Source: Spongiactinospora sp. TRM90649 (GTDB taxonomy: Bacteria; Actinomycetota; Actinomycetes; Streptosporangiales; Streptosporangiaceae). From it: DNA of 64,000 bases. This document shows, in pieces, positions 24,301 to 31,538 of this stretch. Within the stretch, counting starts at the first letter, position 1; each line of letters begins with the position of its first letter. A program made the position numbers and the translations under genes. A model generated the notes under the pieces. It saw only the letters and a program-made list of their open reading frames with translations, searched no databases and had not been told where the DNA came from. The stretch lies in assembly GCF_029382225.1 (NCBI RefSeq), contig NZ_JARLTC010000009.1, forward strand, positions 124,001 to 188,000, in the 5' to 3' direction.

Positions 24301-26874
24301 GGCTTCGCCGCGTGCCCCGACGGCACCTACCAGGTGAACCCCGAGGACGCCGCGGACTACGCGACCCTGCTGAGCAGGCTGCGCGACCGGCCGCCCACGA
24401 GGATCGTCCACCTCTGGCTGGTCTCCGAGAGGCCCGCGGACCCGCTGGACGAGCAGGCCGTGGCCACGGCGACCAGGGACGGCTTCACCAGCCTGATCGC
24501 GCTCGCCAAGGCCCTGGGCGGGGAGACGCTGGCCGAGCCGGTGACCCTCGCCGTGGTCTCCAGCGAGATGCACGCCGTCGTCGGGACCGACGCGGCGCAG
24601 CCCGCCAAGGCGCTGGCGCTCGGCCCGGTGGGTGTGCTGCCGCTGGAGGACCCGCGGATCACCTGCCGCGCCGTGGACCTGCCCCAGCCGGGCAAGGACG
24701 CCGTGGACGTCGCCCACCGGCTGCTGGCCGAGCTGGACCGGGAGGTGGACACCCCCACCGGCGCGGACGTCGTGGCCATCAGAGGACGGCTGCACCTGCG
24801 CCGGACGTTCCACCAGGCCCGGCTGCGGCCCGACGGCGTCCAGCGCCTGCGGCCCGGCGGGACCTACCTCATCACCGGCGGGCTCGGCGGCATCGGGCTG
24901 TCGGTGGCCGGGTACCTGGCCGAGAACTTCCAGGCCAACCTGGTGCTGCTCGGCCGTACCCCGCTGCCCCCCAGGGCGGAGTGGGACGCCTGCACCGGGG
25001 AGACCGCCGAGCGGGTCAGGGCCGTGCGCCGGCTGGAGGAGCACGGCGCGAGCGTCATGGTCGCCGCCGCGGACGTCACCGACGCCGCACAGGTCGGCCT
25101 GGTCGTCCGGCAGGCCGTCGAGCGGTTCGGCGAACTGAACGGCGTCGTTCACTCGGCCGGGGTGCCCGGCGGCGGGCTGATCCAGCTCAAGGACGCCGCC
25201 AAGGCGGCCCAAGTGCTGGCCCCCAAGGTCGCCGGGACGCTGGCGCTGCGGCGCGCCTGCCTGGGACTGCCGCTGGACTTCGTCCTGCTCTGCTCGTCCG
25301 GCATCGCGGTCACCGGCGGCGTCGGCCAGGTGGACTACGCCTCGGCCAACGCCTTCCTCGACGCGGTCGGCCACCACGAGCCCGGCGTCGTCTCGGTCAA
25401 CTGGGACGCCTGGCGGGACGTCGGCATGGCGGCCAAGACCATCGACCAGGGCGGCAGGAAGGTCACCCACCCGTTCCTGGAGCGCCGCCTGGTCGGCGGT
25501 GCCTCCTCCGTCTACGTGGCGCACTTCGATGCCACCCGGTCCTGGCTGGTGGACGAGCACCGGATGCTCGGGCGTCCCGTGGTGCCGGGCGTCGGCCACT
25601 TCGAGCTGGTCAGGGCCGCGTACTGCGACGACCGCGAGCGCGGCGACGCGGGCGTGGAGCTGACCGAGGTCACCTTCTACACGCCGATCGTCATCCCCGA
25701 AGGCGGGCGCAGAGAGGTCCGCGTGCTGCTGGAGCGGGAACCGGGCGGCACCACGTTCGCGGTCGTCAGCGCGCACGACGACCGGTGGCAGTTGCACTCC
25801 ACCGGCCGGGTCGGCGAGCTGTCCGTCCGCCGTCCCGACCGGCTGGACGTCGACGGTGTCTCGGCCGGGCTGCGCGACCTCGGCGAGCTGGGCGACACCG
25901 GGCCGATGGGCTTCGGCGCCAGGTCCCAGTGCCTGAGCCGGATGTACGTCGGCGACGGCCGGTTCCTGGCCAGGCTCGACCTGGCCGAGCCGTACCGGGA
26001 CGAGGTCGCCGGGCTGCCACTGCACCCCGCCCTCCTCGACATCGCGTCGGCCTTCGTCGGCGTGCATCACGCCGCGGAGTTCCGCATTCCCATCTCCTAC
26101 GGCGCGCTGCGCGTGTTCGCGCCGCTTGCGGCGTCCGTCCTCAGCTACCAGGAGTACCGCGACGGCGACCGGGCCGGAAAGGAGACCGTCACCTCCGACT
26201 TCACGATCACCGATCTGAACGGCGACGTCCTGGTGAAAGCGGAGGACTTCGTCCTCAAGCGGGTCCACGACCTGGGCGAGCGGCTGCGGATCGCGCACGA
26301 CGCCGCCCCCGACAAGGTCCGCTTCCACGACGCGCCGATGCCGGACGAGGCCGAGTCCTCGGGATTCCTGCAGAGCGCCCTGGAGAGCGGCATGACCTCG
26401 GCGGAGGGCAACGAGGTGTTCGCGCGCGTGCTGGCCTCGGGGTCCGACACACAGGTCCTGATCAGCACGCGGTCCATGGACGCGGTGACCGAGCAGATCG
26501 CGCGGGCTCGTGCCGTCCCGGCCGCGGGCGGCCCGGCGACCCCCGCCGAGCTGCATCCGCGACCCGCTCTGCTCACCCCGTACGAGGCGCCGCGCGACGG
26601 GCTGGAGGAGAGCCTCGTCACGATCTGGCAGGACCTGCTCGGCGTGGACAAGATCGGCGTCCACGACGACTTCTTCGACCTGGGCGGGCACTCGCTGCTG
26701 GGGCTGCAGCTCGTGCCGAAGCTGCGCGACGGCTTCGGCGTGGACCTGCCCATCGGCACGATCTTCGACGATCTGACCGTCGCCGGACTGGCGGCCGCGC
26801 TGCGTGCGGACGGTGCGGGCGGTGCGGACGGTGCCGGCAAACCGCAATCACAACTCATGGAGAGTCATGTCTGA
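21382..26874 (+). CDS. Type I polyketide synthase, one module (KS-AT-KR-DH-ACP)
   Basis: The 1830-residue protein has a KS (about 9-425; Cys176 in TACSTAL, His312 and His352), an AT (about 530-850; Ser634 in GYSLGEYV, HAFHS at 728-732), a KR (about 1150-1350; GGLGGIG from 1166, Tyr1319, Asn1323), a DH-like domain (H1393 in HRMLGRPVVP, D1553 in HPALLDIAS) and an ACP (Ser1771 in GGHSLLG). The DH follows the KR, unusual for modular PKSs, and the DH D-x-x-x-Q site has Ala at the last position. There is no loading domain or thioesterase. GGAGGGA precedes the ATG. The cassette downstream suggests the AT accepts hydroxymalonyl-ACP; that is inference. Confidence 0.92.
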   Translation: MSETVGGHDIAVIGIACRFPGAANTTEFWRLLRSGTEAITRFSPEELAAAGASRELIEDEHYVPAAGVVADSGDFDAGLFGINPKEATLIDPQHRVMLECAWEALEDAGHDPVNPTGRVGVFAGAYKNAYRRLLGQMDDPTEQFLAGVSTDDDYLATRISYKLNLNGPAMSVQTACSTALVAVHSACESLTTGSCDLALAGGVTIRSGEVPGYHYHKGGIFSPDARCRAFDAAAEGTVIGEGAGIVVLKRLADALADGDRIRAVIRGSAMGNDGADRVGFSAPGVAGQSRIIEAALRRSGVDPGTIGYVETHGSGTPLGDRIEIDAITRAYRAVGWRSGTRPIGSVKTNIGHTHAAAGIAGLVKAILCVENAEIPPSLHITRPNPRIAWDRSPLRVSTELTEWRAEGPRRAGVSSFGLGGTGVHLVLEQAPAAGDRTAGDDGWQVLPLSAADPEALDAATDRLADWLAEGHEVPLGQVARTLQSGRHAFAHRRALAVADRDDAAAALRGRTPGRVVTFSVPQQPRKVAFLLPGLGEQYQHMGRALYETEPVFREHLDRCFAILLDRSGLDLRPVLFPAGDRAAGGLRAMLGRSGGGGELDKTQHAQPVMFAVEYALAQVWLARGVRPEALIGYSLGEYVAATLAGVFSLPDALHLVAERAKLIGELPGGAMLAVQAPEAELPLGEGLSVAAVNGPDLCVVAGPQEEIAALRERLAGEKIAARLLRTTHAFHSSMMEPIVDRFVRLVSEVPRNAPNVPYLSNVTGDWITADEARDPRYYARHLRHTVRFWDGIRRLWEEPGRVLLEVGPGQGLGSLALQSRPRTADAGCLVLGSLPGSGDRTTDPAFLAATMAKLWVCGVDLDWDGVTPERRKADLPTYPFQRRRYWPSGGVAVSDKPAAAKPAAGRLELGDWFNVPHWESLAPTAAGTAAGTAAGDADGGRWLLFADSEGVATGLSRALAERGDEAVLVRPGPGFAACPDGTYQVNPEDAADYATLLSRLRDRPPTRIVHLWLVSERPADPLDEQAVATATRDGFTSLIALAKALGGETLAEPVTLAVVSSEMHAVVGTDAAQPAKALALGPVGVLPLEDPRITCRAVDLPQPGKDAVDVAHRLLAELDREVDTPTGADVVAIRGRLHLRRTFHQARLRPDGVQRLRPGGTYLITGGLGGIGLSVAGYLAENFQANLVLLGRTPLPPRAEWDACTGETAERVRAVRRLEEHGASVMVAAADVTDAAQVGLVVRQAVERFGELNGVVHSAGVPGGGLIQLKDAAKAAQVLAPKVAGTLALRRACLGLPLDFVLLCSSGIAVTGGVGQVDYASANAFLDAVGHHEPGVVSVNWDAWRDVGMAAKTIDQGGRKVTHPFLERRLVGGASSVYVAHFDATRSWLVDEHRMLGRPVVPGVGHFELVRAAYCDDRERGDAGVELTEVTFYTPIVIPEGGRREVRVLLEREPGGTTFAVVSAHDDRWQLHSTGRVGELSVRRPDRLDVDGVSAGLRDLGELGDTGPMGFGARSQCLSRMYVGDGRFLARLDLAEPYRDEVAGLPLHPALLDIASAFVGVHHAAEFRIPISYGALRVFAPLAASVLSYQEYRDGDRAGKETVTSDFTITDLNGDVLVKAEDFVLKRVHDLGERLRIAHDAAPDKVRFHDAPMPDEAESSGFLQSALESGMTSAEGNEVFARVLASGSDTQVLISTRSMDAVTEQIARARAVPAAGGPATPAELHPRPALLTPYEAPRDGLEESLVTIWQDLLGVDKIGVHDDFFDLGGHSLLGLQLVPKLRDGFGVDLPIGTIFDDLTVAGLAAALRADGAGGADGAGKPQSQLMESHV
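24151..24186 (+). repeat. Three 12-bp tandem repeats in the PKS linker
   Basis: ACTGCGGCGGGC is repeated three times (the last copy differs at its final base), encoding Thr-Ala-Ala-Gly three times in the AT-KR linker region. It keeps the frame. It looks like slippage expansion of a flexible linker. Confidence 0.9.
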
Positions 26875-27745
26875 CATCACAATCCAGACGATCGGGGTCA
26901 TCGGCGCAGGCGTGATGGGCAGCGAGGTGGCCCAGGTCTTCGCGCAGGCCGGCTTCGACGTCGTCCTGGTGGACACCACCGACGAGGTGCTGGACAAGGC
27001 CAGGCAGTCCGTGGATCGGAGCCTGCGCTTCCAGCGGATGCTCGGTGCCCGGCGCGGCCTGGCTCCGCCGCCCGCCGCCGCCCGGGCCGAGGTCCTGTCA
27101 CGCATCCGTTTCACCACAGAGCTCGCCGACGTGGCGGAGGCGGACTTCGTGGTGGAGAACGTCACCGAGGACTGGGACGTCAAGCGCCCGATCTACGTGG
27201 AACTCGACCAGCTCTGCAAGCCGCACACGGTCTTCGCGGTGAACACCTCGTGCATCCCCATCACCCGGGTCGGCGGAGTGACCCAGCGCCCCGACAAGAT
27301 CGTCGGGGCGCACTTCATGAACCCCGTTTCGCTCAAGCCGATGGTCGAGGTCATCAGGGGTTACCACACCTCCGACGAGACCGTGCAGACGATGCTCGAC
27401 ATGCTCGCCGCCATCGGCAAGGAGGGCGTGGTCGTCGCCGACTCGCCGGGGTTCGTCTCCAACCGGGTGCTCATGCTCACCGTCAACGAGGCCGCCTATC
27501 TGGTGCACGAGGGGGTGGCCGACGCCACCCAGGTGGACCGGATCTTCAAGGGCTGCTTCGGGCACACCATGGGCCCGCTGGAGACGGCGGACCTCATCGG
27601 ACTCGACACCATCCTGCTGTCGATCCAGGGGCTCTTCGAGTCCTTCGCCGACAGCAAGTACCGCCCGTGCCCGCTGCTGGCGCGGCTCGTCGACGCCGGT
27701 CGGCTGGGTCGCAAGAGCGGCCACGGCTTCCACGACTACGAGTAG
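26867..27745 (+). CDS. 3-Hydroxyacyl-CoA dehydrogenase-like protein (FkbK/ZmaG type)
   Basis: A 292-residue NAD-dependent dehydrogenase with the loop GVIGAGVMGSEVAQVFAQAG, ENVTEDWDVK, VNTSCIPIT, catalytic-type GAHFMNPVSLKPMVEVI and DSPGFVSNRVLM. In FkbK/ZmaG-like proteins this enzyme oxidises the glyceryl-ACP C-2/C-3 alcohol in hydroxy- or methoxymalonyl-ACP synthesis. ATG 26867 lies 8 bases inside the PKS gene end, so the two are coupled. It is the first gene of the extender-unit cassette. Confidence 0.88.
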   Translation: MSDITIQTIGVIGAGVMGSEVAQVFAQAGFDVVLVDTTDEVLDKARQSVDRSLRFQRMLGARRGLAPPPAAARAEVLSRIRFTTELADVAEADFVVENVTEDWDVKRPIYVELDQLCKPHTVFAVNTSCIPITRVGGVTQRPDKIVGAHFMNPVSLKPMVEVIRGYHTSDETVQTMLDMLAAIGKEGVVVADSPGFVSNRVLMLTVNEAAYLVHEGVADATQVDRIFKGCFGHTMGPLETADLIGLDTILLSIQGLFESFADSKYRPCPLLARLVDAGRLGRKSGHGFHDYE

Positions 27746-27756
27746 GAGATCGATCC

Positions 27757-28005
27757 ATGGAAACGGTCAAGAACACGGTCAGGGACTTCCTGCGCAGCCA
27801 CATCAGCGGCACGGGCTTCGACGACGACGAGGACATCTTCGCCTCCGGCTACGCGAACTCGCTGTTCGTGATGCAGCTCATCTACATGGTGGAGCGCGAG
27901 TTCGGCATCGCCGTCGCCGACGAGGACCTGGAGTTCGAGAACTTTCAGTCGATCAATTCGATCACCTCCTTCGTGCTGTCCAAGACAGCCGTCTCGGTGG
28001 GATGA
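27757..28005 (+). CDS. Stand-alone acyl carrier protein for hydroxymalonyl-ACP (FkbJ/ZmaD type)
   Basis: The 82-residue acidic protein is a discrete carrier protein. The phosphopantetheine serine is S35 in FASGYANSLFVMQL, the N-S-L motif typical of FkbJ/ZmaD carriers rather than the D-S-L of fatty acid ACPs. It is expected to carry the glyceryl unit loaded by the FkbH-like protein through oxidation. Its stop overlaps the acyl-CoA dehydrogenase start (ATGA). Confidence 0.88.
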   Translation: METVKNTVRDFLRSHISGTGFDDDEDIFASGYANSLFVMQLIYMVEREFGIAVADEDLEFENFQSINSITSFVLSKTAVSVG

Positions 28006-29156
28006 GGTCGATGATCGCCGGCGTGCACTCACTGACCGACGTACAGGACAAGCTGCTGCGCGAGTACCGCCGCTTCGTCCAGAGCGAGATCGAACCCCAC
28101 GTCAACGTCTGGGACCAGGAGGGCCGGGTGCCCAGGGAGGTCATCACCTCGATGGCCGACCAGGGCTTCATGGGCGCGCTCATCCCGGCCGAGTACGGCG
28201 GGTCCAAACTGAACATGATCGAATTCGGCCTGCTCAACGAGGCCATCGGGTACGGCTGCTCCTCGATCCGCAGCGTGCTGACCGTGCACAGCATGGTCAG
28301 CCAGGCCGTCACCCGGTGGGGCACCCAGGAACAGCGCGCGGCCTGGCTGCCCCGGCTGGCCCGGGGCGAGTGGATCGGGGCCTTCGCCCTGAGTGAGGCC
28401 GGGGCGGGCAGCGACGTCGCGCAGATCGGCACGGTCGCCACCGCCGACGGTGACGACTACGTGCTCGACGGCGTCAAGCGGTGGATCACCTACGGCCAGG
28501 GAGCCGACGTCTTCCTGGTCTTCGCCAGGTCCAAGGGCCGCTACAGCGCCTTCGTGGTCGAGCGGGACACGCCCGGGCTGACGGTGTCGCCGATCGACGG
28601 CATGCTCGGCACCCGCGCGTCCATGATCGCCGAGCTGCGGTTCGAGAACTGCCGGGTGCCGCGTTCCGCGCTGCTCGGACGGGCCGGCTTCGGGCTCGCG
28701 CCGGTGGCGAGCGCGGCGCTGGACATCGGCCGCTACAGCGTGGGCTGGGGCTCGATCGGCCTGGCCCAGTCCTGCCTGGAGCTGTCGCTCGGTCACGCGC
28801 GGGAACGGCGGGCCTTCGGCGTGCCGATCCTCGACCACCAACTGGTGCAGCGGCTGGTCACCGACATGGCGACCGGTGTGTCCGCGGCCCGGCTGCTCGG
28901 CCTCCAGGCCGGGGAACTGGTGCAGGCCGGCGACTCCAAGGCGGTGGCCGCCGTGTGGATGGCCAAGTACTTCGCCTCCACCACGGCCATGCGCAGCGCG
29001 TCGGACACCGTGCAGATCTTCGGGGCGCACGGCTGCGACCCCGCCGGGTCGCCGCAGCGGCTGTTCCGGGACGCGAAGGTCATGGAGATCATCGAGGGCA
29101 GCACCCAGATCCAGCAGACCATGATCGCGCGCCTCATTCCCAGCGGGGAGTCCTGA
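28002..29156 (+). CDS. Acyl-CoA dehydrogenase-like flavoprotein (FkbI/ZmaE type)
   Basis: A 384-residue acyl-CoA dehydrogenase with GAFALSEAGAGSDVA, the FAD-binding RWITYGQGADVFLV, and a C-terminal IFGAHGCDPAGSPQRLFRD and IIEGSTQIQQ containing the usual catalytic-base region. In hydroxy- and methoxymalonyl-ACP cassettes this flavoprotein oxidises the carrier-bound aldehyde or hydroxyl stage. It starts by ATGA overlap with the ACP gene; an ATG at 28011 is an alternative. It ends 2 bases before the FkbH-like gene. Confidence 0.88.
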   Translation: MRSMIAGVHSLTDVQDKLLREYRRFVQSEIEPHVNVWDQEGRVPREVITSMADQGFMGALIPAEYGGSKLNMIEFGLLNEAIGYGCSSIRSVLTVHSMVSQAVTRWGTQEQRAAWLPRLARGEWIGAFALSEAGAGSDVAQIGTVATADGDDYVLDGVKRWITYGQGADVFLVFARSKGRYSAFVVERDTPGLTVSPIDGMLGTRASMIAELRFENCRVPRSALLGRAGFGLAPVASAALDIGRYSVGWGSIGLAQSCLELSLGHARERRAFGVPILDHQLVQRLVTDMATGVSAARLLGLQAGELVQAGDSKAVAAVWMAKYFASTTAMRSASDTVQIFGAHGCDPAGSPQRLFRDAKVMEIIEGSTQIQQTMIARLIPSGES

Positions 29157-29158
29157 TC

Positions 29159-30244
29159 ATGGCCAAGACCGTCAAGTGCCTGGTCTGGGACCTGGACAAC
29201 ACGCTGTGGGACGGCATCCTGCTCGAAGGCGACGACGTGCGGCCCTTCCCGGAGGCCGTGGCCGCGCTCAAGGAGCTGGACGGGCGCGGCGTCCTGCACT
29301 CCATCGCCAGCCGCAACGACCCCGAGGCGGCGCTGGCCAAGCTGGCGGAGTTCGGCCTGGCCGACTACTTCCTCTACCCCCAGATCGGCTGGCACGCGAA
29401 GTCCGCGTCGGTGAAGGCCATCGCCGCCGACATCAACATCGGCCTCGACACGTTCGCGTTCGTGGACGACCAGCCGTTCGAGCGGGACGAGGTGGCCGCC
29501 GCGCTGCCGCAGGTCCGCTGCTACGACGCGGTCGAGGTCGGGAGCCTGCCGGACAGGCCGGAGTTCACCCCGGCGTTCGTCACCGAGGACTCCCGGCGCC
29601 GGCGCGAGATGTACCGCGCCGACGAGCGCCGGAAGACCGTCGAAGCCGAGTTCGACGGCGCGCAGCAGGACTTCCTCAGCGGTCTCGGCATGCGCTTCAC
29701 GATCAAGCACGCCGTACGGGACGACCTGCGGCGCGCCGAGGAGCTGACGCTCCGCACCAACCAGCTCAACACCACCGGATACACCTACTCACTCGCGGAG
29801 CTGGAGGGGTTCCTCGAATCCGACCGGCACATCCTGCTCACCGCCGCGCTTGAGGACCGATACGGGCCCTACGGCACGATCGGCCTGGCGCTGCTGGAGA
29901 AGGACGACACCGTCTGGACGATGAAGCTGCTGCTCATGTCGTGCCGGGTCATGTCCAGAGGCGTCGGCACCATCCTCATCAACCACATCAAGCGCCTGGC
30001 CCGCGACGCCGGGGCCCTCCTGTACGGCGAGTACGTGGCCACCGGCAAGAACCGCCAGATGCTCATCACCTACAAGTTCAACCGCTTCGCGGAACTGACG
30101 CGGCGCGGCGAGCTCGTCATCCTGCGGGCCGACCTGGCCGACATCCCGAACGACCCCTGCTACGTGCGGGTCATCACCGATCAAGGAGTGCCGTTCCATG
30201 ACGCAGACCCCTGTCGAACCGTTGGCCAGCGCACGCCTGCTTGA
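29159..30244 (+). CDS. FkbH-like glyceryl-ACP synthase (HAD superfamily)
   Basis: A 361-residue FkbH-family protein. Residues 1-150 are a HAD phosphatase domain with nucleophile and acid D11/D13 in VWDLDNTLWDG, SIASRNDPE, and FVDDQPFERDE; the C-terminal half is the GNAT-like domain (RTNQLNTTGYTYS, MSCRVMSRGVGTILI). FkbH proteins dephosphorylate 1,3-bisphosphoglycerate and load the glyceryl unit on a carrier protein. With the preceding three genes the full hydroxymalonyl-ACP set is present. No O-methyltransferase (FkbG) is found, so methoxymalonyl-ACP is unlikely. Its end overlaps the next gene by 47 bases. Confidence 0.93.
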   Translation: MAKTVKCLVWDLDNTLWDGILLEGDDVRPFPEAVAALKELDGRGVLHSIASRNDPEAALAKLAEFGLADYFLYPQIGWHAKSASVKAIAADINIGLDTFAFVDDQPFERDEVAAALPQVRCYDAVEVGSLPDRPEFTPAFVTEDSRRRREMYRADERRKTVEAEFDGAQQDFLSGLGMRFTIKHAVRDDLRRAEELTLRTNQLNTTGYTYSLAELEGFLESDRHILLTAALEDRYGPYGTIGLALLEKDDTVWTMKLLLMSCRVMSRGVGTILINHIKRLARDAGALLYGEYVATGKNRQMLITYKFNRFAELTRRGELVILRADLADIPNDPCYVRVITDQGVPFHDADPCRTVGQRTPA

Positions 30245-31514
30245 GGCCACCCGTGCCGTCATCGCCGGTGGTGGCAGCAGCAACATGCGCAATCTGGGTG
30301 TCACCACTCCCCTGGTGCTCGATCGCTCGGAGGGGTGCCGCATCTGGAACGTCGAGGGCGATGAGCTGATCGACGTGAACATGGGGTACGGCCCCCACCT
30401 GTTCGGCTACGCCGACCCCGACGTGCTCGGCGCGGTCGCCAGGCAGTTGAGCAAGGGCGCGATCACCGGCATCCCGCACCGCCTGGACCACCAGGCGGCC
30501 GAGCTGATCAGGGACCTGGTCCCGTCGATCGAGCAGGTCAGGTTCGCCAACTCGGGCACCGAGGCGATCACCTCGGCACTGCGCCTGGCCCGCTACCTCA
30601 CCAAGCGGGACATCGTCGTCACCTTCGAGGGCCATTACCACGGGTGGAGCGAGACCATGCTCCGCAAGTCGGCCATCACCAACAACGGCAACGACCCGCG
30701 TGGCGCCGAGCCGGGCGCGCCCGGCATGATCCCCTCCGCGCTCACCTACACGCTCCAGCTCCCCTGGAACGACGAGGAGGCGCTTGAGCGGGTCTTCGCC
30801 GAGTACGGCACCTCGATCGCCGCGGTGATCCTGGAGCCGATCTGCGGCAACGCCGGGATGGTCTGGGCCAGGCCCGGCTTCGTCGAGAGGATCGCCGAGC
30901 TGACCGCCAAGCACGGCGGCCTGCTGGTCTTCGACGAGGTCATCACCGGTTTCCGGATGGCCCCCGGCGGGGCGCAGGAACTGCTGGGCGTGCGGCCCGA
31001 CCTGACCATCGTGTCCAAGGTGATGGGCGGCGGCTTCCCCGTGGCGGCCTTCGGCGGCAGCAGGGAGCTGATGGCCCCGCTGGCCCGCAACGAGGCGTTC
31101 CACGCGGGCGTGTTCTCGGGGAACCACGCGGCCGTGTCGGCCGTGGTCGCCATGCTGACCAAGATCAGCGGCAACCCGTCCGTGTACGGCACGCTCGACG
31201 TCGCGACCTCCTACCTGGAGCAGCGCCTGACCGCCGCGTTCGCCGACGCGGGCCGGCCGGCCCGCGTCACCAGGGCCGGATCCGTCATGTCCGTCGCGCT
31301 GCTGAAGCGCCCGCAGGAGACCGAGTCCGACTACGACGCGGCCGTCGAACTGATCGACTTCGAGGAGCACCGCCGCTTCCAGATCCGGAGTCAGGCCGCC
31401 GGGCTCTACTTCCACCCCAACCCGCTGGAGCCCTGGTTCCTGAGCACCGCGCACACGCCCGACGTGCTGGACGCGGTGGTCGGCATCGTCGAGGAGTCCC
31501 TGGCGCAGGACTGA
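30198..31514 (+). CDS. Class III aminotransferase (glutamate-1-semialdehyde aminomutase-like)
   Basis: A 438-residue PLP aminotransferase of class III. Seen are NSGTEAITSALRLAR, VTFEGHYHGW, the PLP-ring aspartate in LVFDEVITGFRMAPG and the Schiff-base lysine K274 in SKVMGGGFPVAAFGG. Homologues in PKS clusters install an amine on a beta-keto or aldehyde carrier-bound chain. Here it is stand-alone, between FkbH and the ligase genes. The start overlaps FkbH by 47 bases but has its own AAGGAG site. Probably gives a beta-amino or amino-polyol group for later amide formation, which is inference. Confidence 0.88.
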   Translation: MTQTPVEPLASARLLEATRAVIAGGGSSNMRNLGVTTPLVLDRSEGCRIWNVEGDELIDVNMGYGPHLFGYADPDVLGAVARQLSKGAITGIPHRLDHQAAELIRDLVPSIEQVRFANSGTEAITSALRLARYLTKRDIVVTFEGHYHGWSETMLRKSAITNNGNDPRGAEPGAPGMIPSALTYTLQLPWNDEEALERVFAEYGTSIAAVILEPICGNAGMVWARPGFVERIAELTAKHGGLLVFDEVITGFRMAPGGAQELLGVRPDLTIVSKVMGGGFPVAAFGGSRELMAPLARNEAFHAGVFSGNHAAVSAVVAMLTKISGNPSVYGTLDVATSYLEQRLTAAFADAGRPARVTRAGSVMSVALLKRPQETESDYDAAVELIDFEEHRRFQIRSQAAGLYFHPNPLEPWFLSTAHTPDVLDAVVGIVEESLAQD

Positions 31515-31538
31515 CGCCACATCTGGGAGGAACCGAAA

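Noticed and set aside
23836..26847. A 1003-codon minus-strand open frame opposite the PKS
   Set aside because: Antisense to clear KR, DH and ACP motifs; composition is low-complexity and no family is recognisable.
21382..26874. Enediyne-type PKS, suggested by the KR-DH order
   Set aside because: There is no ACP between AT and KR, no C-terminal PPTase domain, and none of the usual enediyne accessory genes.
26867..30244. Methoxymalonyl-ACP pathway
   Set aside because: No FkbG-like O-methyltransferase is present anywhere in the window.
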